The notes beneath the pieces are model-generated. The model saw only the letters and a list, made by a program, of their open reading frames with translations, ran no database searches and was not told the origin of the DNA. From JASMHC01 sp964476515 (lineage in GTDB: Bacteria > Pseudomonadota > Alphaproteobacteria > Rhodobacterales > Rhodobacteraceae): a stretch of 45,630 bases of DNA. The stretch is taken from positions 1 to 45,630 of the forward strand of contig CAYZAY010000008.1 in NCBI GenBank assembly GCA_964476515.1, read 5' to 3'. Positions within the stretch are counted from its first letter, which is position 1. The number at the start of each line of letters is the position of its first letter. Both the position numbers and the translations under genes were made by a program. Below, one piece after another: positions 33,652 through 41,957 of this stretch.

Positions 33652-34527
33652 ATGCAGGTCATTCTCCACATCGGCGCACATTGCACAGATGATGATCTAC
33701 TGATCAAAACCTTGCTTAAAAATCAGGCCATGTTGGCCGAGCGGGGAACGGCGGTTCCTGCGCCCAGCACCTATCGCAAACTTTTGCGCGAAGCATTGCT
33801 TGCAATGGCCAACGGACAGCCACGTCCTGACGCGCGCGACCTGTTTCTTAGGAAAGTTCTGGACGACCCACAGGCAGATCGCTTGATCCTGTCCAACGAG
33901 AACTTTGTCAGTTTGCCGCATAGAATTTTCGACGGTGGCGTTTTTTATCGACTTGCAGCCAAGCGCATGGCCGCCATGGCCGACTTAATGCGTGGTGATG
34001 AGCTTGAAATTTACATGGCTGTGCGCAATCCGGCTACGTTTCTTTCGGCTGCGTATTCTAAGATTGAGGGCAGAAGTTTTCCAGAATTCATGGATGGTGC
34101 TAACCCCAAAGAGCTTCACTGGTCGGGTGTCATCCACCGAATCCGAGAGGCCGTGCCACATATCCCGCTGACCGTTTGGAGCAACGAAGACACGCCATTG
34201 ATCTGGACCCAACTCGTGCGGGACATAGCCGCGCTTGAGCACGGTTCAAAACTTAAAGGCGGATATGATCTGTTGCGTTCGATCATGACGCAAGAAGGCA
34301 TGACGCGCTTCAAAAGCTACAAAAACCTTAGTCAGCCCCAAACCGAGGTTCATCTTCGTCGGGTCATCGCGGCATTTCTGGATAAATACGCTGATGAAGA
34401 CGCTATAGAAGAAGAACTGACCGCACCCAGCCTTACGGATGATGACGTCATATCGATGACAGAAGCGTACGAAGAAGATCTCTATGAAATCGAGCGCATT
34501 CCTGGCGTCACGTTTATGACGCCATAA
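33652..34527 (+). CDS. sulfotransferase-like protein with degenerate P-loop
   Basis: 291-residue protein of unknown function. The N-terminus (ILHIGAHCTDDDLL, residues 4-17, followed by LLKNQAMLAERG) has the shape of the PAPS-binding strand-loop-helix of sulfotransferase-like proteins, where the loop reads HIGxHKTGTT; here the Lys and Thr residues needed for phosphate binding are absent. No signal peptide or membrane segment. It may bind another ligand or be a non-catalytic relative. Single gene with a terminator, divergent from the iron-type permease. Confidence is high that it is a gene, low for the fold. Confidence 0.75.
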   Translation: MQVILHIGAHCTDDDLLIKTLLKNQAMLAERGTAVPAPSTYRKLLREALLAMANGQPRPDARDLFLRKVLDDPQADRLILSNENFVSLPHRIFDGGVFYRLAAKRMAAMADLMRGDELEIYMAVRNPATFLSAAYSKIEGRSFPEFMDGANPKELHWSGVIHRIREAVPHIPLTVWSNEDTPLIWTQLVRDIAALEHGSKLKGGYDLLRSIMTQEGMTRFKSYKNLSQPQTEVHLRRVIAAFLDKYADEDAIEEELTAPSLTDDDVISMTEAYEEDLYEIERIPGVTFMTP

Positions 34528-34562
34528 AAAAGGCCGGTGCAACCAATGCAACCGGCCTTTTT
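34527..34562. terminator. bidirectional terminator between convergent genes
   Basis: AAAAAGGCCGGT ending at 34538 pairs with ACCGGCCTTTTT (34551-34562). The symmetric A and T tracts let it serve the plus-strand gene ending at 34527 and the minus-strand gapR ending at 34581. Confidence 0.9.
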
Positions 34563-34580
34563 GTCTAGAATGCTGTTAGC

Positions 34581-34835
34581 TTACATGCCCAGCGCTTCTT
34601 TATACATATCAAGAACCGCTTCTTCTTCTGCGATATCGTCTTTGTCCCGCTTACGAAGGGCTACGATCTTGCGCATCACTTTGGTGTCGTATCCACGACC
34701 TTTGGCTTCGGCCATCACTTCTTTTTGCTGTTCAGCAAGATCCTTCTTTTCCATTTCAAGGCGCTCGTAGCGCTCAATGAATTGGCGAAGTTCGTCTGCG
34801 GTGACGCGATAGCTATCTGGGGTGCTGTCTTCCAT
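34581..34835 (-). CDS. gapR: nucleoid-associated protein GapR (DUF2312)
   Basis: 84-residue, highly charged helical protein of the DUF2312 family. In Caulobacter GapR forms a clamp on overtwisted, AT-rich DNA ahead of forks and polymerases and stimulates type II topoisomerases. The core pattern LRQFIERYERLEMEKKDLAE is a coiled-coil dimer segment, followed by GRGYDTKVMRKIVALRK, the conserved basic DNA-contact region. Length matches the family. Start follows AGAGG. It is transcribed alone. Confidence 0.93.
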   Translation of the reverse strand: MEDSTPDSYRVTADELRQFIERYERLEMEKKDLAEQQKEVMAEAKGRGYDTKVMRKIVALRKRDKDDIAEEEAVLDMYKEALGM

Positions 34836-34956
34836 TTCGGGCCTCTTGTTCGGGTCTAAGGGCCATGACTACCGTTGACTCATTACACCTGCAAGGGGTT
34901 GTCTGTTGGTGCTCGATCAATTACCCCGCCCGCATCTGGACACAGGAGATTTTCGG

Positions 34957-35172
34957 ATGGCAAACCTCGTATGGATCGGCGCAGCTGTATCGCTTCTTGG
35001 CTTGATTGGATTGGTGATGAGCATTCTGCGTGTTTCAAAAGCACGCAAATCCGGCCTGTCTGACGAAGACCTAAGAGCGGCCGTTCAAAAGGTGCTTCCG
35101 CTGAACCTAGGTTCACTCGGGCTATCCGTGATCGGATTGATGATCGTGATCGTCGGGATATCGCTTAGCTAG
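34957..35172 (+). CDS. small two-helix membrane protein
   Basis: 71-residue protein of unknown function starting at ATG 34957 with AGGAG nine bases before it; a frame extending 17 codons further upstream lacks such a site. Two membrane helices at about residues 5-24 (WIGAAVSLLGLIGLVMSIL) and 48-69 flank a basic cytoplasmic loop (RVSKARKSGLSDED). The stop overlaps the convergent FadJ-like gene by 8 bases. Confidence 0.7.
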   Translation: MANLVWIGAAVSLLGLIGLVMSILRVSKARKSGLSDEDLRAAVQKVLPLNLGSLGLSVIGLMIVIVGISLS

Positions 35173-37231
35173 CTTCATCCAAATCCGGCAGGTTCATGTT
35201 TTCAAACCCCTGACCGTATTTCACAAGATCTGCAATAAGCGGGTGTACCCGCCAGACGTCAGGCGCCAGATGGGCGTATCTGTTCATAATCTGGGTCATT
35301 CTAAACAAGCCGAACTGTTCAGAGGCTTGCATCGGCCCGCCCCTTCGGCGTGGGAACCCGATACTGTGAATTCCCAGCACATCTACATCAGACGCGCGTT
35401 CTACACAGTCCTGATCAAGCAGCTCTGCACCAAGGTTGCACAGCGCGCCTAAGAACAACGCCAAAACTTCGTCGTCCGAAAACTCGACAGCTTCAACGCC
35501 AAGTCGTTCGCGTGTTGTGGTAAGGCTCCAAACCACGACGCCATCCGGTCTTGGGCGCGGATCGTTCTTAGCGTAACGAAAATATCCAAGACCCGTCACG
35601 CGGCCTGTTCGACCCGATTGGATAAGCGCTTCTGTGGCCGGTTGCTTGCCGGGCACCAGATCAAGTTCCAACCCCGCTTCGTCGCGCATCGCTAGCGGAC
35701 CTTGGCGAAATCCAAATTCACCTAGCACACCGTCGATTTGCTTAGGCTCTGCCCCGTTTAGCAACAGCGCTTCGGCAGTTTCAAAAAGGACACGGCGCAT
35801 TTTGGATGAAATAGGTTCTACTTCGTCCGAAAGTACGATTGGCAAGCGTCTCACAATTCTGAAGAACTCTTGCACATCTTCTCGTACAGATGCGCCTTGA
35901 CCTATGACGGCAAAAATCTCGACTAGCTTTGCGATATGCTGAGGATTCTCAAAATAATACGCAGCGCACTTTGTGCCCAAGGCCATACATTTTACCAACT
36001 CTGATGCCTCGGAAGCAGTGCGCGCCGTCAGCAATAGTTTCCCGTTTTGCCCATCGTTCAATCGAGGCGACAGCCATTCGAGCACTTCGCTTTGGGGCAA
36101 CCGCCCAGCATCGATGAACACATCGGCAGTTATATCTTTTTCATCAGCTTGAACGACGTTTAATCGAGCAACCCGTCCACTGCGTACTTCGGGCGACATT
36201 CGTCCGTTTTGAACCACCATATCGTATATCCCGATGATCGAGCCGGACATGCTGGGATGTGGCGGAGGCAAATGATCAACGACGGTGACATCTAACCCAC
36301 TATCCAGCATCGCGACGCAGAGCCCCGCATCGTCTGGTTTTGACGCCACGATACAGACACTGACGTAATTCTTACTGCGCTTCCCCGGACAACTTAGGCG
36401 TCTTTCTGAAACTGTGACATGGCGAAGGGCCTTTGCTTCGTCGGATGCCAAACACTCGGCGTATTTCGAGCGCTCAATCTCAAGTCCCGTTTCTAAGGGC
36501 GTAATTTGGGCGGTTTCAATACATTCAACAACAGCTTGCGCCGCGTGGATTTTAAACCCCTCAACAAGCTTACGCGCTTCGTTCATTTGGGTTTGGTATC
36601 GAAGTGGATCAGTTTGGCCACCGATCAATCCCGCTGTCGGTCGCGGGCCATCCCCGTCTTCGACCAATGCACTGACAAAGGCCTCGGCCTGTTTCGGGAA
36701 ATCGATTTCGGCAACGAAATCAACAAGACCCGCATCAAATGCCTGCTCTGCGGTAACGAGTTTCCCGTTTAACAACAGTTCGAGGGAATACTTGGCGCCC
36801 ACCAACCTAGGCAGGCGTTGGGTCCCGCCCAGACCAGAAATCAGGCCCGTCGCTATATGCGCGATGCCGAACCTAGCCGACTTAGAAGCCACGCGGTAAT
36901 GCGCGGCCAAAGCAAGTTCTAGGCCTTCGTTGATCGCAGCATCAGGGATCAACGCAACGACCGGTAGCGGGCAATCCTCAATTTGACGAAGAACGGTGGA
37001 AATCGCCTTCATTTCTTTCAAATCGGGCGTGTCTGTATTTGCAAAACCTCTTGGGAAACCCTTGGGTAATCCAGAAAGCACAATGCACTTCGCCTCTGGC
37101 GTATTTGCCGCTGTTTCAAACGCATTGCTTAGGCTGTTCGCAAATTCTGCCGAAAGCACGCTAGGTCCGGCTTCAGACAAACCAAGCCAGACCACATTGT
37201 TCCTGATATGGAACGAAACGTCCCCAGACAT
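35165..37231 (-). CDS. FadJ-like bifunctional beta-oxidation protein with lost catalytic motifs
   Basis: 688 residues from the ATG at 37231, which has a GGGGAGACGGA ribosome binding site; a TTG five codons upstream is weaker. Domain order is crotonase (1-200), NAD-binding HAD (about 290-430) and HAD C-terminal repeats, the layout of peroxisomal-type bifunctional enzymes. The crotonase oxyanion motif GGGxE reads NEGLE (101-105), and the second catalytic Glu is His125 (FGIAH). The dinucleotide loop GxGxxG reads VASKPDDAG (295-303). The HAD catalytic His of the HFF-P motif is Tyr425. The frame is intact and overall fold motifs (GLGGTQRLPR, RRGGPM) remain, so it is a pseudoenzyme candidate rather than a decayed gene. 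Confidence 0.85.
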   Translation of the reverse strand: MSGDVSFHIRNNVVWLGLSEAGPSVLSAEFANSLSNAFETAANTPEAKCIVLSGLPKGFPRGFANTDTPDLKEMKAISTVLRQIEDCPLPVVALIPDAAINEGLELALAAHYRVASKSARFGIAHIATGLISGLGGTQRLPRLVGAKYSLELLLNGKLVTAEQAFDAGLVDFVAEIDFPKQAEAFVSALVEDGDGPRPTAGLIGGQTDPLRYQTQMNEARKLVEGFKIHAAQAVVECIETAQITPLETGLEIERSKYAECLASDEAKALRHVTVSERRLSCPGKRSKNYVSVCIVASKPDDAGLCVAMLDSGLDVTVVDHLPPPHPSMSGSIIGIYDMVVQNGRMSPEVRSGRVARLNVVQADEKDITADVFIDAGRLPQSEVLEWLSPRLNDGQNGKLLLTARTASEASELVKCMALGTKCAAYYFENPQHIAKLVEIFAVIGQGASVREDVQEFFRIVRRLPIVLSDEVEPISSKMRRVLFETAEALLLNGAEPKQIDGVLGEFGFRQGPLAMRDEAGLELDLVPGKQPATEALIQSGRTGRVTGLGYFRYAKNDPRPRPDGVVVWSLTTTRERLGVEAVEFSDDEVLALFLGALCNLGAELLDQDCVERASDVDVLGIHSIGFPRRRGGPMQASEQFGLFRMTQIMNRYAHLAPDVWRVHPLIADLVKYGQGFENMNLPDLDEAS

Positions 37232-37327
37232 TCCGTCTCCCCGCAAAGCTAGTTTATTAAGAAGTGCTTACACAACTTCAGCTTTATTCGCGAGTATTTT
37301 CAACGGGCTGGAATCAAAGAAATTTTA

Positions 37328-37513
37328 TCATACAGGCATGTTTTCAAATTCGTCGTCTTCTGTTTCTAATTCTTCGGTTGAAAACGAACTCATGCAAAGC
37401 GCGGCGTCATGGGTAACTTTGCGGAGCGCATCGGCTAGGTCTTCATAGCTCACACCTGCGTCAATCAGATCATCAACAACGTTTGAAATTTCAGAGTAAG
37501 CGGTTCGCGACAT
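37328..37513 (-). CDS. small acidic protein of unknown function
   Basis: 61 residues from ATG 37513 with AAGGAGA before it; a longer frame to 37633 lacks a comparable site. It reads as two amphipathic helices (VVDDLIDAG and YEDLADALRKVTHDAAL) and an acidic tail (ETEDDEFENMPV). No family recognised. It is divergent from the MBL hydrolase gene, sharing a 148-base promoter region, and follows no terminator from its upstream side. Confidence 0.65.
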   Translation of the reverse strand: MSRTAYSEISNVVDDLIDAGVSYEDLADALRKVTHDAALCMSSFSTEELETEDDEFENMPV

Positions 37514-37661
37514 GGGTGTCTCCTTAACGTAACTTTGACATAAGCCTTTGATTCCGCTACATTTAGACACAAGGATGCGCACATTGCGTTGATACACATC
37601 AATTTGTTCTTGAAATTCATATTCGAATTCCAATATGTAATATCAATAACGGAGACGAGCA

Positions 37662-38525
37662 ATGAAACCTGACGTAAAAGCCTTTTTCGACGACGCAACA
37701 AACACCATTTCTTTCGTCGTTCGGGATCCACAAGGATCTGCCTGTGCAATCATCGATTCAGTGTTGGACTTTGACTATGCGTCAGGTCGAACAGACACCA
37801 AATCAGCTGACGAAATTGTCGATTACGTGAAATCCGAAGATCTGGCTGTTCAGTGGATTCTGGAAACTCACGTCCACGCCGACCACCTTTCTGCAGCACC
37901 CTACCTTCAGGAAAAGGTCGGAGGGCAAATCGGTATCGGCGACAACATCAAGATTGTTCAGGATACTTTCGGCAAAGTCTTCAACGAAGGCACGGAGTTT
38001 GAACGCGACGGATCGCAGTTCGACCAGCTTTTTGTTGAAGGGTCGACGTTTCACATCGGCCAAACTCGCGGCGACGTTCTACATACCCCCGGCCACACGC
38101 CTGCTTGTCTGACCTACGTAATTGGCGATGCGGCGTTTGTTGGCGATACGCTTTTCATGCCCGATTTCGGCACGGCGCGCTGTGACTTTCCGGGTGGATC
38201 GTCGGAAACGCTCTATAACTCGGTTCAAAAGATCCTCTCTCTTCCAGATGAAACACGGATATTCGTAGGGCACGACTACAAAGCCCCGGGACGCGAAGAT
38301 TATGCGTGGGAAACGACAGTGGCTGAACAAAAGGCATCAAACATTCACGTCGGTGAAGGGAAATCCAAGGAAGAGTTTGTCGAAATGCGCGATACGCGTG
38401 ATGCAACTTTGGCTCATCCAAAGCTGATCATCCCATCCTTGCAGGTAAATATGCGCGCAGGTCAGATGCCGCCAGAAGACGAGCAAGGCAATGTGTATTT
38501 GAAGGTTCCCGTCAACAAAATCTAG
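37662..38525 (+). CDS. blh: MBL-fold hydrolase, persulfide dioxygenase-like (Blh type)
   Basis: 287-residue metallo-beta-lactamase-fold protein. The metal motif is ETHVHADHLSA (His70, His72, Asp74, His75), with further ligands in TPGHTPACLTY, FVGDTLFMPDFGTARCDFPGG and FVGHDY. The DFGTARCDFPGG segment and C-terminal LIIPSLQVNMRAGQMPP are typical of the Blh/ETHE1-like group that oxidises glutathione persulfide using iron. In alphaproteobacteria Blh often accompanies a BigR repressor, but none is adjacent here. ATG follows GGAGACGAGCA. Probably acts in sulfide detoxification (inference from family). Confidence 0.88.
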   Translation: MKPDVKAFFDDATNTISFVVRDPQGSACAIIDSVLDFDYASGRTDTKSADEIVDYVKSEDLAVQWILETHVHADHLSAAPYLQEKVGGQIGIGDNIKIVQDTFGKVFNEGTEFERDGSQFDQLFVEGSTFHIGQTRGDVLHTPGHTPACLTYVIGDAAFVGDTLFMPDFGTARCDFPGGSSETLYNSVQKILSLPDETRIFVGHDYKAPGREDYAWETTVAEQKASNIHVGEGKSKEEFVEMRDTRDATLAHPKLIIPSLQVNMRAGQMPPEDEQGNVYLKVPVNKI

Positions 38526-38541
38526 CTAAGCGAAATCAACT

Positions 38542-38582
38542 CTCAATCTAAACCTGCAGACATTTCAGCGGGTTAGACTGAG
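38542..38582. terminator. imperfect hairpin between convergent genes
   Basis: CTCAATCTAAACC (38542-38554) pairs with GGTTAGACTGAG (38571-38582) with one mismatch and one bulged A, about 11 pairs. It starts 17 bases after the MBL hydrolase stop and reaches into the last codons of the kinase gene. No strong T tract, so termination strength is uncertain. Confidence 0.5.
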
Positions 38583-41251
38583 GGTCTTTGTCTGGCGCTT
38601 ATAGGAACCGTCAACCTAAACGCCGCGCCACCCTGGCCTGGTAGATAGGTTATGGCCCCACCCAAGTTTGTCATGACCTCTCGGCAAATCGCCAGCCCCA
38701 AGCCTGCACCGGCAGCCCGATCGCTTGCGCGTGAAAACTTTTCAAAAATCTCATCCTGAAATTCGCGCGGAACCCCCTTGCCGTTGTCGACAAAGTCAAA
38801 GTTGATTTGATCACCGTCTCTACGCACTGAAATCGTCAGCTTAGGTCGTGAGTTTTCACAATACTTGGCCGCGTTCGAGATGAGGTTAATCACAACCTGC
38901 GTTAAACGGTCCAAATCGGTCGTCAGCCAATAATCTTCGTTAGCCCGATCACGAGAGATCTTTAGCTCTTTCTCGGTTAGATGCGTGGCGGACATTGCCT
39001 GATCGATTAAGTCGGCGACGTTTCCACGCTCGATGTTCAATTTAACCTGTCCGTTTTCAAGAACGCTCAAATCAAGCAAATCATCCAACAAACGGGTAAG
39101 CCGAATGGTTTCACCGTGAATGATCCCTGCATATTTTGCCCGGTCGACGTCATTCAGGCCCAAACCCTCGCCCAGAATTTCCGAAAACGCCCGTATAGAT
39201 GTCATAGGCGTTCGTAATTCGTGGCTAACTTGGGATAGGAAGGCATCTTTTTGCACAGAAAGCTTGGTCAGCTTTTCGTTGGCTTCCGTTAACTGACGCG
39301 CTGTTCTGGCAAGTTCAGCAGACTTTGCTTCAATCTGGCTTGAATACTCCATAATTTGCGCGGTTTCATCTGCAACGCGCATCAGATCATCAACTGAAAC
39401 ACTACTGCGACCGACAATCTGAGCGATCATTGCGTGTGCCGTCGCAGCGCCGACGGATCCGGCAAGTTCGCGTTCAAGACGCTGAAGGAACTCTGGCGTG
39501 GTATCAGGCAGATACCCGTCGATCCCTTGGCGTTCAGCTTCGGCCCGAAATAGTTTCTGAGCCTCGTTAGGACCTATAATTCGCTGACACATGATCAAAA
39601 GGTCTTCAGCCTCGGCGCGCCCTTTTGACCAGCTGCTGGCAGCGTGGGAATGGTCAAACACGTTCACGAACTGAGCACCCTGCAATCGCTCCATCGGGTT
39701 GGGGAACGTGACAAGCGACACAACCACAAACACCAGCGTGTTCAGCGAAATACTCCAAAGCAGCGCATGCACAAGGCTGTCCAGCCCTTCTATCCCGAAC
39801 AGAGCATTGGGGCGCAGCCATGAAAGACCGAACAATCCATTTTCAAATACAGAGGCTGAAATCAGAGCGTCAGGACCAAAGCTTGGTAAGAACAGCGTGA
39901 ACGCCCAAATGCTAAATCCTGTTAGAAGGCCACAAAGCGCGCCATGCCGATTTGCGGCGCGCCAGAAAATGCCGCCAATCATCGCGGGCAGAAACTGAGC
40001 GACACCGGCGAACGATATCAGACCAATTGCGGCCAAGGCCGCCCCGCCGCCAGTCAGTTCCAGATAGAAGTAGCCAAGCGCCAAAATGCCAGCGATAGAA
40101 ACACGACGAGAATACAGGACGATCTGGCGAACATCACCCGCTACGGACAAGTCCCGTGACGACAGGGCAAGCCAAATAGGCATAACGACGTGGTTTGACA
40201 CCATGGTGGACAGAGCAATTGCCGCCACAATCACCATCGAGGTTGCCGCCGAAAATCCACCGATGAACGCGAACATCGCTAACTTATTCCACCCTTGCGC
40301 CAACGGCACAGTCAAAACGAACAAATCCGGGTTCGCCCCTTTGGGGAATATTTGAAGTCCCGCAACAGCAATGGGAACAACAAACAAGCTCATAAGCATT
40401 ACGTATGTCGGGAACGCCCAACTGGCAGTCGATAGATAACCTTCGTCGTCATTTTCGACGACCATGACCTGAAACATACGCGGCAACGCGATGAAGGCTG
40501 CGGCGGAAACAAATAAGATGCCAGTCCATCGACCACCGGCACGATCCCAAAACTGGATGTCGGAAGCGTCTATAGCCGTAAACGTTTCGGAAACCCCGCC
40601 CATGACCTGCCAAACGACGAAAACGCCAACAGCAACCAAGGCAACCAGCTTGATCACCGCTTCAAGCGCGATCGCGGTTACGACCCCGTGGTGGCGTTCA
40701 TTTGCATCAAGATTTCGCGTCCCAAACAGGATGGTAAAAAAAGCCAATCCAACAGCAACCCAAAAGGCCGTTGAGTTTGGGTCGATCACTTTCGATCCCG
40801 GGTCAGACGCTTCAATAAACGTGTTAAATGAAAGTGTTACGGATTGAAGCTGAAGTGCAATATACGGTGTCGTCCCGATGACTGCCATCACCGTAACAAT
40901 AACGGCAATTGGGTTCGACTTGCCATATCTTGACGATATCATGTCCGCAATTGACGTGATTTTTTGACTTCGCCCGATCCGCACGATTTTGCGTAACAGC
41001 CACCACCAGCCGATCAATACAAGGGTTGGCCCAAGATAGACTGCGAGAAACTCTAGCCCAGCGCGCGCGGCCGAACCGACCGCACCATAAAAGGTCCAAG
41101 CAGTGCAATAAACCGACAGCGAAAGCGTATAGATAATTGGGCTGCGAAGCCACGCTCCGCGCCCCTGCGACGCCAAGCGTTCGGCGTAGAAGGCCACAAG
41201 GAACAATGCGGCTACATAGGCCAGCGAAACGATGATCAGGCTATTCACCAT
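38573..41251 (-). CDS. SSS transporter-domain sensor histidine kinase (CbrA/CrbS-like)
   Basis: 892-residue hybrid: an N-terminal sodium:solute symporter domain of about 13 membrane helices (to about residue 510), a linker, a dimerisation domain with the phosphorylated His677 (QVSHELRTPMTSIRAF), and an ATPase domain with N box NLISNAAKYC, G1 VDNGKGVP, F box FEKFSRA and G2 GAGLGLAI. This architecture is shared with CbrA and CrbS, which sense nutrients such as acetate or amino acids. The ligand here is not identifiable. It is last in a run with a small membrane protein (3-base gap) and a lone receiver. Confidence 0.93.
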   Translation of the reverse strand: MVNSLIIVSLAYVAALFLVAFYAERLASQGRGAWLRSPIIYTLSLSVYCTAWTFYGAVGSAARAGLEFLAVYLGPTLVLIGWWWLLRKIVRIGRSQKITSIADMISSRYGKSNPIAVIVTVMAVIGTTPYIALQLQSVTLSFNTFIEASDPGSKVIDPNSTAFWVAVGLAFFTILFGTRNLDANERHHGVVTAIALEAVIKLVALVAVGVFVVWQVMGGVSETFTAIDASDIQFWDRAGGRWTGILFVSAAAFIALPRMFQVMVVENDDEGYLSTASWAFPTYVMLMSLFVVPIAVAGLQIFPKGANPDLFVLTVPLAQGWNKLAMFAFIGGFSAATSMVIVAAIALSTMVSNHVVMPIWLALSSRDLSVAGDVRQIVLYSRRVSIAGILALGYFYLELTGGGAALAAIGLISFAGVAQFLPAMIGGIFWRAANRHGALCGLLTGFSIWAFTLFLPSFGPDALISASVFENGLFGLSWLRPNALFGIEGLDSLVHALLWSISLNTLVFVVVSLVTFPNPMERLQGAQFVNVFDHSHAASSWSKGRAEAEDLLIMCQRIIGPNEAQKLFRAEAERQGIDGYLPDTTPEFLQRLERELAGSVGAATAHAMIAQIVGRSSVSVDDLMRVADETAQIMEYSSQIEAKSAELARTARQLTEANEKLTKLSVQKDAFLSQVSHELRTPMTSIRAFSEILGEGLGLNDVDRAKYAGIIHGETIRLTRLLDDLLDLSVLENGQVKLNIERGNVADLIDQAMSATHLTEKELKISRDRANEDYWLTTDLDRLTQVVINLISNAAKYCENSRPKLTISVRRDGDQINFDFVDNGKGVPREFQDEIFEKFSRASDRAAGAGLGLAICREVMTNLGGAITYLPGQGGAAFRLTVPISARQRPSV

Positions 41252-41254
41252 CGC

Positions 41255-41536
41255 CTATTCGCCCGAAAGTTCTTCAGGATAGATGGTTTCGCCAACGACT
41301 GGCTCTGACAGGTAACGCGACAGAAATGCCGCAATTCCAATCAAAAAGCACCATGCGACGAACAGAAATATCATCGCGCCTGACAGAAGAATTTTACCCT
41401 CTTCATTGCCGTCCCACAACCCGGGAAGGAAAAAGATCAACAGCCCAAGTATTGGCAATAGCCGCGATGCATCTCTGGTGCGTCGACGACGATAGCTGGA
41501 TCTTTCCAGAAAAACTAATCGTCGGATTTCGTTCAC
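41255..41536 (-). CDS. small membrane protein of the SSS-kinase operon
   Basis: 93-residue protein with a basic N-terminus (RSSYRRRRTRDASR) and two membrane helices at about residues 27-41 and 50-70. It starts with GTG whose first base is the last base of the upstream receiver's TAG (TAGTG), and ends 3 bases before the kinase start. Tight coupling on both sides suggests it works with the kinase, perhaps like small partner subunits of SSS-family transporters. No family recognised with certainty. Confidence 0.75.
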   Translation of the reverse strand: MNEIRRLVFLERSSYRRRRTRDASRLLPILGLLIFFLPGLWDGNEEGKILLSGAMIFLFVAWCFLIGIAAFLSRYLSEPVVGETIYPEELSGE

Positions 41537-41901
41537 TATGTCACCAACGAATTGATTTTTTCCAAGACCTCGGAATTTGAGAAGGGCTTGGTCATAAACA
41601 TATTGGCCCCAACCTGTTCGGCCTTTTCGCGGTCCTTAACCTGACCACGCGCCGTCAGCATCATAACCGGTATATTGGCCGTAGCTTCGGTTTCGCGCAT
41701 ATCTTGAAGAACCTCAAAACCCGTCCGGCCAGGCAGCATAACGTCCAGAACGACGACGTCAGGCATTCTTCTTTCCACTTCCCCGATTGCGTCGACTCCG
41801 TTGGAATGAGAATGTACAGTCCAGCCTGCCCGCGAAAGCACAAAGCTGATGGCTTCAATAATATTGGGCTCGTCTTCAATAAGAAGTACTGAGTATCCCA
41901 T
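41536..41901 (-). CDS. stand-alone receiver-domain response regulator
   Basis: 121 residues from ATG 41901, preceded by GGGAGGGGC; the six-codon upstream extension is unlikely. It contains only a CheY-like receiver: acidic pair Glu9-Asp10-Glu11, phospho-acceptor Asp53 in VVLDVMLPGRTG, Thr in MLTARGQ, and Lys in FMTKPFSN. No output domain. It is the likely phosphorylation partner of the SSS kinase, whose relatives usually pair with a DNA-binding regulator, so output here must pass through another protein. Confidence 0.9.
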   Translation of the reverse strand: MGYSVLLIEDEPNIIEAISFVLSRAGWTVHSHSNGVDAIGEVERRMPDVVVLDVMLPGRTGFEVLQDMRETEATANIPVMMLTARGQVKDREKAEQVGANMFMTKPFSNSEVLEKINSLVT

Positions 41902-41957
41902 TGCCCCTCCCGTTCGCATAGGCTTTCACAAGAATATTGCTGAGCGTTTCGCTTATG

